Assembly: GCA_002373505.1 (NCBI GenBank) | Contig: DFKE01000017.1 | Coordinates: 479,928 to 543,927, forward strand | DNA length: 64,000 nucleotides | Direction of reading: 5' to 3' | Origin: Bacteroidales bacterium UBA3653 | GTDB lineage: Bacteria; Bacteroidota; Bacteroidia; Bacteroidales; Paludibacteraceae | Shown here: piece after piece, positions 26,274-35,173 of the stretch | Layout: every line of letters begins with the position of its first letter | How positions within the stretch are numbered: the first letter of the stretch is position 1 | Made by a program: the position numbers and the translations under genes | Notes under the pieces: model-generated | The model's database searches: none | The model's input: the letters and a program-made list of their open reading frames with translations, nothing else | What the model was told of the DNA's origin: nothing

Positions 26274-26304
26274 TTGCGTATATGAAATAATTTATGTAAT
26301 TTTG
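26274..26304 (+). promoter_or_regulatory. Promoter of surface-protein operon
   Basis: TTGCGTATATGA at 26274 and TAATTTTG at 26297, 23 bp apart, leaving a 5' leader of about 140 bases before the start codon. Confidence 0.75.
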
Positions 26305-26332
26305 TGGCGCTTTTGGGGGAAGGGATAAAAGT

Positions 26333-26417
26333 AAAGTACAAAGGGACGATGGACGATGTACGAAGGATGTACGAAGGGACAATGTACGAAGGGGAGGAAG
26401 GACAAAGGACTGAGGAA
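26333..26417. repeat. Repeat-rich 5' leader of surface-protein operon
   Basis: GGACGAT, GGACGAT, GTACGAA, GGATGTACGAA, GGGACAAT, GTACGAA and similar 7-8 bp units run through most of the leader, ending about 35 bp before the ATG. Confidence 0.75.
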
Positions 26418-26452
26418 TGATTAACTGATTAACTAATAATTCACTTAATTAT

Positions 26453-29400
26453 ATGAGAAGGCTAATCGGTATATTACTTTGGGGATTGATGGTGTTGCCG
26501 ATGGTAGCACAGGAGGAATTATGCATTGACGGGACGCTGCTGTTCCGTGAAGATTTCGGAGGTAATGACCCGAACGATCCAGCCGTGAGTATGGCAAGCG
26601 TACCCGGTATGAGTTCCCAATACCGCAACTCCGGCAATTCATTAGGCAGCGGCAACTATACTATTCGCAAAGAAGGCTGGCACAACGGCATCCAATGGCA
26701 CTGGCAGGACGACCACACCTATCCAGACGACAAGACGCGCGGTTACCTGTTGGAAGTAGATGGAATCGGCGGCGCCCAACCCTTCTACAGCAAAACGATA
26801 GACGGTCTGCTTGCCAATACCCGATTGACTTTCTCCGCATACGTAGTGAATGTCCATTATGCGGGTCAGTTGAGTTATTTCGGTTCGAGTTATGTCTATC
26901 CCCGCATGAAATTCGTCCTCAAAGATCCTACAACCGGCGATGTGTTAGCCGAGAAATCCACCGGCGACATCCAGCCGGACTGGCGTTACGGAACTCCTGA
27001 AACATGGAAATATGCCCGGGACAACCAGTTATCCGCCGAATGGCAGTTGGTAGGTATGAATTTCGTTGTGCCGGAAGGTGTAGATGCCATTCAGATGTTC
27101 ATCTATAATGACGTGGAGCGAAACGGCAGCGGCAATGATTTTGCGATTGACGACATAGAGATCCACCTTTGTCTGCCTGTTCCATTGATTACATCCGATC
27201 CAGAACCATGTGCCGATTCGGTATATGATTTCACGGTTGAGTTTGAGAACGACGGACGATTGATAGAACCGTTGGAATATAAGTGGTATTACAGTACAGG
27301 GGAGGCCATGGATTACAGTACAGGGAGTGGCATGATTGACGGCAACGGTTGGTGGTGGGAAGAGATTCCGAATTCCAACACGCCGAGTTTGCATTTCGAG
27401 GAGTTGCCTGCCAACGCAAGCGGATGGTATAAAATCGCCATCTCGGGCGACGGCAATATCGACTATCCAAACCGTCGCACAGAGAGCGAACCATTCCAGT
27501 TGAGCGTCAAGAGCTGCCCTCCCCCTCCATTGGAATGTATGGACGGGATTTTACTTTTCCGTGAGGATTTCGGAGGCAATGAGGCAAGCGATCCGACAGT
27601 AAGTCACACGCCGGTACCGGGCATGAGTTACACGCAGATTTATGTGCTGGCACCCGGCAGCAACGGCAGTATGGGATCCGGAAGGTATCTGGTTACCAAA
27701 GAGGGTTACCGCAATTCAACAGATCCGACTTACTCCGTTTGGCATATAATGGACGACCATACTTATCCGGGCGACAAGACGCGAGGCTATATGATGGAAG
27801 TGGACGGCGGAGGAGGAAGAAATGCTTTCTACCGGACAACACTAACCGGTTTATGCCCGGGTTCGAGGATGTCTTTTAGTGCCTATATCGCCAACCTGAC
27901 GACTGCGGCACAGTATAACATATGGCGCTACGACCGTGATTATGTGCATCCTAAGCTGCAATTCGTTATCAAAGATGTTCGAACAGGTCAAATCATCGCC
28001 CAACAAGGAACCGACACCATCAGCCACGACTGGAACAATTATCCGAAGCCATGGCGCGAGTCCGCGACATGGCAGTTGGTAGGTATGAACTTCACCATTC
28101 CTGCCGGCAGCGGAGATATCGAGTTGAGTATCATCAATAATGCAGACGGAGGTACCGGAAACGATTTCGCGATAGATGATATCGAGGTGCGGCTATGCGG
28201 TCCGACGGTGTCTATCACAGCTCCTGACAGCGTTTGTATCAACACCAAAAATATCTTGACCGCCGTATGCGATAACGACGGTCTATGGGAAGAACCGCTG
28301 CAATACAAGTGGTATTTCTCGTCGGACAGTTTGAATTGGGAGGCTGTGAGCGAAGGCAATAGCCGATATCTGCGATTGAAAGCCAAACCGCGGCATTCGG
28401 GCTGGTACAAAGTGGCTGTTGCGGCGCATGGCGGCGATATAGAGCGCGAGAACTGCCGTTCCGTGAGCGAACCGCATAAGTTCTATGTCATTGACGAATG
28501 TCCGCCGATCCTGTGTCCGGAAGGGGTACTGCTGAAACATGAGGACCTGAACGGCAGCGAGACATCGTACTCTACCCTTATGTCTGATTTATGCGGCGGA
28601 TCAGACCTGTCTTTCATCATCAACATGCCAGAGTCACACCCCGAGACACGACTGATGCTTCGTCTCTACGATGGCGACACGGGTGCTGAATTGGTGGCAT
28701 ACGACACGGGCGACATACCATCCGATTCGCTGCAGGTTGGCACTACTTTTACTGTTCCTGAAGGCGTGAGCAACCTCCGTTGGACGATTAACACCAACGG
28801 CGGCAGCGGTCCTCTGCATATCAGCAACATCGAGGTGCGTCTTTGCATGGAGCCGATCGCCGTGAGCGGCACCAGCCCCACCTGCCGCAAGAAACGGCAC
28901 ACTTTCCGCGCCGCGTACGAGAACTACGGCACGCTCACAAGTCCGGAGTTCCGATGGGAGTTTTCATCCGACAGCGCTGTTTGGACGATACTGCAGGAAG
29001 GCCCACAAACGACTTACACTATTCCTGTCGTACACAAGACCGACGCCGGATGGTACAGAGTCACTGTAGCCAATGCCGGTTCGCTGGACAATCCCAACTG
29101 CCGCGAAGGGAGCAGTACGTTCCGGCTGGAGACCATGTATTGCAACACCGCTACGGAGCAGCATGTTGACACAACGGCATGCGACACGTTGCTGCATTAC
29201 GACCTGGAGTGGCGCGGACATATATGGACAGAAACAGGAACCATAGTGGACACTTTGAAAGATTTTGAGGGCGACGACAGTTTATACGTGCATAAGACCC
29301 TGCAGACCAAGATCTGTTGCCCGGAGATACTGAATTACCGGATAGACTCGGCTATCTGCGACAGCCTCATGCCGTTCCTTTGGTTCTATCAGGACACGAT

Positions 29401-29896
29401 GCTGCTTTTTACCGGCATAGGCGAACAGGAGATCGAGGTACCCCACCGGCGATGGGAAAACTGTATCGGAGAGATACACACCCTGGCGCTCGACACATTC
29501 CATTGCGAGAGGCTGTATCTGCTGATTCATAACAAATACAACTGGCAGCTGGTCTGCAACAACGTGGAGTTGGCACGTCTGTTCCCGGAGTTACATCCGG
29601 TAGCTTTCCAATGGTTCAAAGACTCGGTAGCCGTGGAGGGAGCTAACGAGGACGATTATGCGGAGCAGAACGAACTGCACGGTGTGTTCCAACTGAGGAT
29701 CAAGATGGATAACGGGCTTATCGTGTGGTCTAACATTCTGGAGATTCTGGACACGCCCGAGCCACAGCCTGTTCATATGCAGATCTACAACAGCAGCGGA
29801 ATGCCGGTGAGCGAAGAGAGGATGACCCGCGGCGTTTATCTCATTCGCTATCAACAAGGCGACAGGATATGGACTGAGAAGAAGGTTATTCAATGA
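26453..29896 (+). CDS. Large T9SS-secreted modular surface protein 1
   Basis: 1147 residues. Signal peptide MRRLIGILLWGLMVLPMVAQ. Two module types alternate. Module A (about residues 24-235 and 356-580; a shortened copy about 695-790) runs from LLFREDFGGN through DDHTYP, TRGY-MEVDG and VGMNF to GNDFAIDDIEVRLC, and looks like a beta-sandwich (possibly glycan-binding) domain. Module B (about 236-350, 582-690 and 797-890) is Ig-like, with SEPFQL or SEPHKF ends. A further region has Cys-rich THTALDT-like repeats (about 895-1080). The C-terminal 60 residues (IYNSSGMPV...GVYLIRYQQGD...KVI) form a type A T9SS sorting domain, so it should be exported and anchored on the surface. First gene of a three-gene operon. 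Ligand unknown. Confidence 0.88.
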   Translation: MRRLIGILLWGLMVLPMVAQEELCIDGTLLFREDFGGNDPNDPAVSMASVPGMSSQYRNSGNSLGSGNYTIRKEGWHNGIQWHWQDDHTYPDDKTRGYLLEVDGIGGAQPFYSKTIDGLLANTRLTFSAYVVNVHYAGQLSYFGSSYVYPRMKFVLKDPTTGDVLAEKSTGDIQPDWRYGTPETWKYARDNQLSAEWQLVGMNFVVPEGVDAIQMFIYNDVERNGSGNDFAIDDIEIHLCLPVPLITSDPEPCADSVYDFTVEFENDGRLIEPLEYKWYYSTGEAMDYSTGSGMIDGNGWWWEEIPNSNTPSLHFEELPANASGWYKIAISGDGNIDYPNRRTESEPFQLSVKSCPPPPLECMDGILLFREDFGGNEASDPTVSHTPVPGMSYTQIYVLAPGSNGSMGSGRYLVTKEGYRNSTDPTYSVWHIMDDHTYPGDKTRGYMMEVDGGGGRNAFYRTTLTGLCPGSRMSFSAYIANLTTAAQYNIWRYDRDYVHPKLQFVIKDVRTGQIIAQQGTDTISHDWNNYPKPWRESATWQLVGMNFTIPAGSGDIELSIINNADGGTGNDFAIDDIEVRLCGPTVSITAPDSVCINTKNILTAVCDNDGLWEEPLQYKWYFSSDSLNWEAVSEGNSRYLRLKAKPRHSGWYKVAVAAHGGDIERENCRSVSEPHKFYVIDECPPILCPEGVLLKHEDLNGSETSYSTLMSDLCGGSDLSFIINMPESHPETRLMLRLYDGDTGAELVAYDTGDIPSDSLQVGTTFTVPEGVSNLRWTINTNGGSGPLHISNIEVRLCMEPIAVSGTSPTCRKKRHTFRAAYENYGTLTSPEFRWEFSSDSAVWTILQEGPQTTYTIPVVHKTDAGWYRVTVANAGSLDNPNCREGSSTFRLETMYCNTATEQHVDTTACDTLLHYDLEWRGHIWTETGTIVDTLKDFEGDDSLYVHKTLQTKICCPEILNYRIDSAICDSLMPFLWFYQDTMLLFTGIGEQEIEVPHRRWENCIGEIHTLALDTFHCERLYLLIHNKYNWQLVCNNVELARLFPELHPVAFQWFKDSVAVEGANEDDYAEQNELHGVFQLRIKMDNGLIVWSNILEILDTPEPQPVHMQIYNSSGMPVSEERMTRGVYLIRYQQGDRIWTEKKVIQ
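27288..27335. repeat. 24-bp internal duplication in surface protein 1
   Basis: ATTACAGTACAGGG recurs 24 bp apart, giving YYSTGEAM-DYSTGSGM in the first Ig-like module. Confidence 0.8.
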
Positions 29897-30798
29897 AACG
29901 AATTTATCTCATACTGAGTTTGTTTTTCATGCCATTCTCCCTTAGGGCTGAACATCTGTTTGAAGCGGGTGTGCATGGCGGTATTGCTGGTTGGAACGCG
30001 CAGAGCCACTATGTGAATCCCCGCGTCGGCTTTCACGGAGGCGCACAGATATACTATACCTATCTGTCTCCGCGTGTCATAGGCTTGCGCACGGGCGTGA
30101 CGTTTGACAGCCACCATCCGGGATTCGGCAAAATGAACTACGAAGACCACTACTCCACTATCGATGTAGAGAACCAGCAGATGGACATTGACTATACGAT
30201 AGGCAATCTATACGAGAAGTACTCGATCTGGTCTGTTGGAGTGCCGGTCCAACTGGCTTTTACGAAAAAACGCTTTACCTTCTACGCCGGAGCCAAAACT
30301 GTTTTTCCATTGTCCAGCCAATGGAAGCAGACCGTGGACAAAGCGGCTCTCTCCGTCTATTATCCGTATTACGACAACCGGATTTATGAGTCCTATCCGC
30401 TTAGTGCATCGCGGGATTTCAAACAAGAAAATGAAGGCAAAATGACGCTGCCGAAGGTGCAGTGGTGGCTGGCGCTCGAACTGAATTACACGATTCCGCT
30501 GAATACATGGGCTACCAGATTCCGGTCATACATCATGGTAGGTGCCTATTTTGATTATTGTTTCAGCAAACACACGCCGTCCCGCAGTATAGCAGAGAGT
30601 CTGATGTTGCTCACCGATACAAGAGACGGTTTTCCGCTGCAACGGGTTCTGACGCCTGTGTTAGAGGCGAATCGTCAGGGGCGGAAGCTGGTGACCGACT
30701 GCTCACTCTATGATGTAGGGATCAAGATTTCATACGCGATCTCGCCCTATGACGCGCATAGCGCAGCCAAGAAATCGTGTAACTGTTTAAGTTACTAA
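29893..30798 (+). CDS. Predicted outer-membrane beta-barrel protein
   Basis: 301 residues, signal peptide MKRIYLILSLFFMPFSLRA. Alternating amphipathic strands with many Gly/Tyr/Phe (FEAGVHGGIAGW, GGAQIYYTYL, RVIGLRTGVTF, SVGVPVQLAF, RFTFYAGAKTVFPL, WWLALELNY, YIMVGAYFDYCF) fit an outer-membrane barrel of the OmpA/PorT-like type. The C-terminus has a short Cys tail (KKSCNCLSY), not an aromatic end. The start overlaps the upstream surface protein by 4 bp (ATGA). Sitting between two T9SS substrates, it could be an outer-membrane anchor or partner for them, which is inference only. Confidence 0.75.
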   Translation: MKRIYLILSLFFMPFSLRAEHLFEAGVHGGIAGWNAQSHYVNPRVGFHGGAQIYYTYLSPRVIGLRTGVTFDSHHPGFGKMNYEDHYSTIDVENQQMDIDYTIGNLYEKYSIWSVGVPVQLAFTKKRFTFYAGAKTVFPLSSQWKQTVDKAALSVYYPYYDNRIYESYPLSASRDFKQENEGKMTLPKVQWWLALELNYTIPLNTWATRFRSYIMVGAYFDYCFSKHTPSRSIAESLMLLTDTRDGFPLQRVLTPVLEANRQGRKLVTDCSLYDVGIKISYAISPYDAHSAAKKSCNCLSY

Positions 30799-30803
30799 GG
30801 GCG

Positions 30804-33800
30804 TTGAAACGGATTTTATGCATATTAACCGTACTGCAGCTGATGCTGCCGCTGGGAGCTCAGCGCAACAACCTGATGCCGACTTCAGCGGGAAAAGATT
30901 TCTATTTCACGCTGTTAGACCATTGGGGCTGGAGCGGCAATTCTGCTGCGCAGCCTATCAAGCATGTGGGTATAAGTATTACAGCCGTTGAGGCTGCGGA
31001 CATCACCTTCTCAACGCCTCTGTCAAACGGCGGCGGAGCCTCTCCAAGTTATACGCGGCATATGGATGCCGGCAGTAGTTTGCTCTCCAGTTTTGCCTAT
31101 CCGGACCAACTGGTGTTGCAAGGCGTCAATATCCATTCTACGGGTGATCTTTACATCAATATATGGGTACACGGAGGGACATCGTCCGACCAGAGTGTCA
31201 TTCTGCCCAAACATCTGTTGGGCAAACACTATATAGTGCAAGGCATACCGGGTTCGATTATAGAATCCGGAGAGGGCATTCCCACTCCCACCTATTCGCA
31301 GTTTACTGTGGTTGGCACGGAGAACGGGACAAACGTGTCTGTTACCCCCCGCGTGAACATGGTATGCCGCAGCAGAAGCGATACCCTGATAAATGTCGGA
31401 CAGATGTACACGACCTCCATCCAAGAGAACGAAGTGCTGCTATTCCAGCCGAAGAACTACAGCCACGATATTAGCGGAACCGTTGTAGAATCAGACAAAG
31501 CAGTAGCCGTCTTCCAAGGCAACAACCTCACCCGTTTTCCTGCTGATGTCAACTGGGCGGACTACACATGGGAACAGGCGCGCCCGACCGAGGCATGGGG
31601 CAAAGAGTTCATCGTCGCCGGGACAGGACGGCTCGTAGAAAAAGCCTTCGCCATAACCGCCTTGAAGGACAACACCCAAGTGGAGTTTTATATCTACAGC
31701 ATGCGCTACAAGACCGTCACTCTCAACCGCGGAGAGACGGCTTGGGGAGGAGAAAACATCAGCGGTTACGGAGGTTTAGGAACAGAATATATCAAATCCG
31801 ACAAGCCCGTCTGCTGTTATATGTACACCACCGGTTGTACCCAAAACAACGACAAAGGCGATCCGTCGATGGCAGAGATATTGCCCGTGGACCATATGGC
31901 CACCGAAGCACACTGGGGTTTGATACAGACCGACGAAAACGGTCCGTTTAGCAACACCCTGCTCGTCACGACACGCGAGGGCAACGAGGACAAAGTCAGA
32001 TTCAACAACAGAACCCTCAGCGAATACAGCAGCCAAAGCGGCGTAGCGACCTACTCCATCTACGGCTATACCACCTACGAAATCCCCCAGTCCATATTCG
32101 GAAACCTCACTACGTCGGGAGAGGGATTCAGCGCCTATGTCGTTCGCGTAGGCAAGACCGCTGAAGCCGCGGCATTCAATGTGACTTTACCCGATCCGCC
32201 GCCGGAGGAGCCATGTCCGGACGGGAAATTGCTATACCGGGAAACGTCAGCCGGTTATTGGTCGGTCTATACAAAAGAGATGAGCGGTTTCTGCCCTAGG
32301 TCCAGAGTGTCCGTCACCGCCCTGATTTCATACCAAATGTACGAAAAAATCATATTAAGGGCAGAAGACGCCAATACCGAGAGTTATTTAGCGTATTACG
32401 AAAAATATCTCGGGCCGGATGCTGAAGAGCAGACCCAGGAATACGACGGAAAAAAATGGTACAAAATAGGGATGAGTTTTATTGTGCCGGACGGGACAAG
32501 CGATTTGAAATTCCGCATAGAAAACGGCTACAACGCCTCTATTGACAGTTTCGAGGTGCGTCTTTGCACGCCGCCTGTGGAGATCATAGCACCGGACACG
32601 GTTTGTATCGATACCAAGAATACGTTTGTTGCTGAATTTGAAAATGATGGTTCGATGGCTGAACCGCTGCAGTATCAGTGGTATTTCTCGGCAGATAGTA
32701 TCACGTGGACTCCGCTTGATGAAGGGCATCAGAAACAGATGAAACTCAAAGCAAAACCACGTCATACGGGATGGTATAAAGTGGCAGTAGCAGGTAGTGG
32801 AAACATTACTAACGAAATGTGCCGTTCTGTAAGCGAGCCGCATAAATTCTTTGTTATCGAAGACTGTCCTCCGATTCTCTGTCCGGATGGAATTCTGCTG
32901 TTCAGAGAAGACTTTGGAGGAAACGATCCAAATGAGCCTCGTGTTAGTCAGACTCCTGTGGCAGGCATGACTTACAACCAACTGTTGGACGATTATTTCG
33001 GTATTATGCGGGGAGGTAGTTACTTAGTAACTAAAATGGGGTATTGCAACGGAGATACGTCCGTCACCAATCCGTATCGCGGTTCACAATGGCATCTACA
33101 AGACGACCATACTTACCCAGGAGACTATACACGCGGTTACTTTATGGAAGTGGATGGAAAAGGCGACAATGCCGCCTTCTACAGCACCACCATCAATGGT
33201 CTATGCGCAGGTTCGGACCTATCTTTCGTCGCGTATGTGGCGAACGTGGTTAGATGGAATGAATATACAGGCAGACCGGATTATTTTGCTTATCCGCGTC
33301 TGCTGTTCCGCCTGACAGATCCTACAACGAATGCAGAATTAGGAGTCTACGACACAGGCGAAATTCCTTTTGACTCCACATTCATGAATGATTATTCATG
33401 CTGGCAGTATTCTTCTAAATGGCATCAGGTCGGTATGAACTTCACCGTGCCGGAAGGTCTCAGTAGTGTCCAACTGACTATCTATAACAACTCACGAGGC
33501 ACTACCGGTAATGACTTCGCCATTGATGATATCGAAGTGCGTCTTTGCATGGAGCCGATTAGTATCAGTAGTGTTAATCCTGCATGCCGCAAGAATTCGC
33601 ATACTTTCTATAGTGCTTATGAAAACTGGGGCACTTTGGAAAGTCCGGAGTTTATGTGGTCCTACTCCGCTGACAGTTTGACTTGGACGGAATTACAGCG
33701 AGGGGCGAACCGGAATTATACCATCCCAGTTGTGCATCGATCGCACGAAGGCTGGTACAGAGTGACAGTAGCTAATGCCGGTAATCTGGACATGCCTAAC

Positions 33801-34613
33801 TGCCGCGAGACAAGCGAACCATTTAAGTTGAGTACCCAATATTGTAACACCGCCGTAGATCAATATGTGGATACGACAGCCTGCGACACGCTGCTCTATT
33901 ACGATTTAACTTGGCGAGGACATGTCTGGTCCGCCGTAGGAACGGTAGTTGATACCCTGAGAGATATCGATATCGATGACAGCGTATATGTACATAAGAC
34001 ATTGCAGACCAAGATTTGCTGTCCGGATATCAGAACTTTGCGCGTGGACTCCGCTATTTGCGATACGTTGATGCCTTTCCTTTGGTTTTATCAAGATACG
34101 CTGTTGCTTTTTACCGAAGTCGGTGCCAAAGAAATCGAATATCCTCACTGGCGGTGGGAAAACTGTATCGGCGAGATCCATACCCTGGCGCTGGATACGT
34201 TCCACTGCGAGCGGCTTTATCTGCTGATTCATAACAAATACAACTGGCAGCTCGTATGCAATAATGTAGAGTTGGCACGTATCTTCCCAGAGTTGCATCC
34301 GCTGGAGTTCCAGTGGTTTAAAGACTCTGTTGCCATCGAGGGAGCCAATACAGACGATTATTCCGAGGAAAACGAGTTACACGGGGTCTTCCAGTTGCGA
34401 ATCAAATTAGACCAAGCCGTAGATAACGACGACGAGTATATATGGTCCAATTTCCTCGAGATTCTAGATACGCCTGCTCCTGCGCCTGTGACGAAACGTA
34501 TCTATAACAGCAGCGGAATGATAGTGGGCGAAGACAGAATGACACGGGGCGTATATCTGATTCGCTACCAACAAGGAGATAAAGTTTGGACCGAAAAGAA
34601 AGTGATTCTATAA
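30804..34613 (+). CDS. Large T9SS-secreted modular surface protein 2 (IgGFc-binding-like N-terminus)
   Basis: 1269 residues. It uses a TTG start at 30804: only this start gives the signal peptide MKRILCILTVLQLMLPLGAQ; the first internal ATG would remove most of it. Residues about 25-460 resemble an IgGFc-binding/metal-dependent-adhesin domain (GKDFYFTLLDHWG, PKHLLGKHYIVQGIPG, FTVVGTENGTNVSVTP). Then come a short module A (about 470-585), Ig-like module B (590-690), full module A (695-910), module B (915-1015), a Cys-containing region and a type A T9SS sorting domain (last 65 residues, IYNSSGMIV...GVYLIRYQQGDKVWTEKKVI). The C-terminal third is nearly the same protein as surface protein 1 but with different synonymous codons. 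5 bp after the barrel gene. Confidence 0.87.
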   Translation: MKRILCILTVLQLMLPLGAQRNNLMPTSAGKDFYFTLLDHWGWSGNSAAQPIKHVGISITAVEAADITFSTPLSNGGGASPSYTRHMDAGSSLLSSFAYPDQLVLQGVNIHSTGDLYINIWVHGGTSSDQSVILPKHLLGKHYIVQGIPGSIIESGEGIPTPTYSQFTVVGTENGTNVSVTPRVNMVCRSRSDTLINVGQMYTTSIQENEVLLFQPKNYSHDISGTVVESDKAVAVFQGNNLTRFPADVNWADYTWEQARPTEAWGKEFIVAGTGRLVEKAFAITALKDNTQVEFYIYSMRYKTVTLNRGETAWGGENISGYGGLGTEYIKSDKPVCCYMYTTGCTQNNDKGDPSMAEILPVDHMATEAHWGLIQTDENGPFSNTLLVTTREGNEDKVRFNNRTLSEYSSQSGVATYSIYGYTTYEIPQSIFGNLTTSGEGFSAYVVRVGKTAEAAAFNVTLPDPPPEEPCPDGKLLYRETSAGYWSVYTKEMSGFCPRSRVSVTALISYQMYEKIILRAEDANTESYLAYYEKYLGPDAEEQTQEYDGKKWYKIGMSFIVPDGTSDLKFRIENGYNASIDSFEVRLCTPPVEIIAPDTVCIDTKNTFVAEFENDGSMAEPLQYQWYFSADSITWTPLDEGHQKQMKLKAKPRHTGWYKVAVAGSGNITNEMCRSVSEPHKFFVIEDCPPILCPDGILLFREDFGGNDPNEPRVSQTPVAGMTYNQLLDDYFGIMRGGSYLVTKMGYCNGDTSVTNPYRGSQWHLQDDHTYPGDYTRGYFMEVDGKGDNAAFYSTTINGLCAGSDLSFVAYVANVVRWNEYTGRPDYFAYPRLLFRLTDPTTNAELGVYDTGEIPFDSTFMNDYSCWQYSSKWHQVGMNFTVPEGLSSVQLTIYNNSRGTTGNDFAIDDIEVRLCMEPISISSVNPACRKNSHTFYSAYENWGTLESPEFMWSYSADSLTWTELQRGANRNYTIPVVHRSHEGWYRVTVANAGNLDMPNCRETSEPFKLSTQYCNTAVDQYVDTTACDTLLYYDLTWRGHVWSAVGTVVDTLRDIDIDDSVYVHKTLQTKICCPDIRTLRVDSAICDTLMPFLWFYQDTLLLFTEVGAKEIEYPHWRWENCIGEIHTLALDTFHCERLYLLIHNKYNWQLVCNNVELARIFPELHPLEFQWFKDSVAIEGANTDDYSEENELHGVFQLRIKLDQAVDNDDEYIWSNFLEILDTPAPAPVTKRIYNSSGMIVGEDRMTRGVYLIRYQQGDKVWTEKKVIL

Positions 34614-34652
34614 AAGATTTTTCATAAAAATCATAAAAAATGGCATACATTC

Positions 34653-34683
34653 TTGCGTATGTCATTATTTTTTTGTACCTTTG
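34653..34683 (+). promoter_or_regulatory. Promoter of tRNA-Ala (and possibly ppdK)
   Basis: TTGCGTATGTCA at 34653 and TACCTTTG at 34676, 23 bp apart. The -33 box is one arm of a CATAC / GTATG inverted repeat starting at 34644, as at the abiE promoter. Confidence 0.8.
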
Positions 34684-34759
34684 CAGCGTGTTTTCTCCGA
34701 AGCAGGTATTTATGCCCCTTCCGGCGGAGACCGTTTTGCCCGATTAACGGGGGACATCC

Positions 34760-34833
34760 GGGGTATTAGCTCATCTGGCTAGAGCGCAACACTGGCAGTG
34801 TTGAGGTGAGCGGTTCGAGTCCGCTATACTCCA
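34760..34833 (+). tRNA. tRNA-Ala (GGC)
   Basis: 74 nt cloverleaf. Acceptor GGGGTAT / ATACTCC with one wobble pair; anticodon stem CAACA / TGTTG with loop CTGGCAG (anticodon GGC, reads GCC); T-arm AGCGG-TTCGAGT-CCGCT; discriminator A. CCA is not encoded. Preceded by a leader of about 70 nt containing a CCCG-ATTAA-CGGG hairpin. Confidence 0.95.
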
Positions 34834-35071
34834 CCTAAGTTACGTATAGCGACTCTCCCGCTACGGGTTCTTAGCCCCAAAGGGGCACGATTATTGCGAG
34901 GGCGCAATTCTCGAGTCCGCTATACTCCACCAAAGTTACGTATAGCGCGACTCTCCCGCTACGGGTTCTTAGCCCCAAAAGGGGCACGATTATTGCGAGT
35001 GTGCAATCGTCTTAGCCCCGAAGGGGCACGATTATTGCGAGAGCGCAATTCTCGAGTCCGCTATACTCCAC
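34815..35071 (+). repeat. tRNA-Ala 3'-end repeat array
   Basis: The tRNA's 3' part TCGAGTCCGCTATACTCCAC (from 34815) recurs at 34911 and 35052 (periods 96 and 141 bp). Between copies lie an imperfect inverted copy (GTATAGCGACTC at 34844; GTATAGCGCGACTC at 34940), a small CCCG-CTA-CGGG hairpin and the core module CTTAGCCCC...GGGGCACGATTATTGC...GCAAT (34870-34908, 34968-35007 and a doubled copy 35011-35049). The core folds into GCCCC-GGGGC and ATTGC-GCAAT hairpins. The same core follows tRNA-Thr at 63843 and 63966. Confidence 0.95.
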
Positions 35072-35078
35072 TTTAAGC

Positions 35079-35124
35079 GAGCTACGGCTCAACGATGAGA
35101 ATGCATTTCAACAGCGTTCTCATC
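35079..35124 (+). terminator. Hairpins between tRNA repeat and ppdK
   Basis: GAGC-TAC-GGCTC, then GATGAGAA / TTCTCATC (35095-35124) with a 14-nt loop and no T-run. No standard promoter is visible between here and ppdK. Confidence 0.45.
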
Positions 35125-35173
35125 GGTGTATGCATGAAAAACAAATTAACAAACAATAAATATTTCATTACAA

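Noticed and set aside
34760..35071. tRNA-Ala repeat as attachment sites of an integrated phage or island
   Set aside because: Direct copies are only about 96-141 bp apart with no integrase or cargo between them; a conventional island is excluded for this interval.
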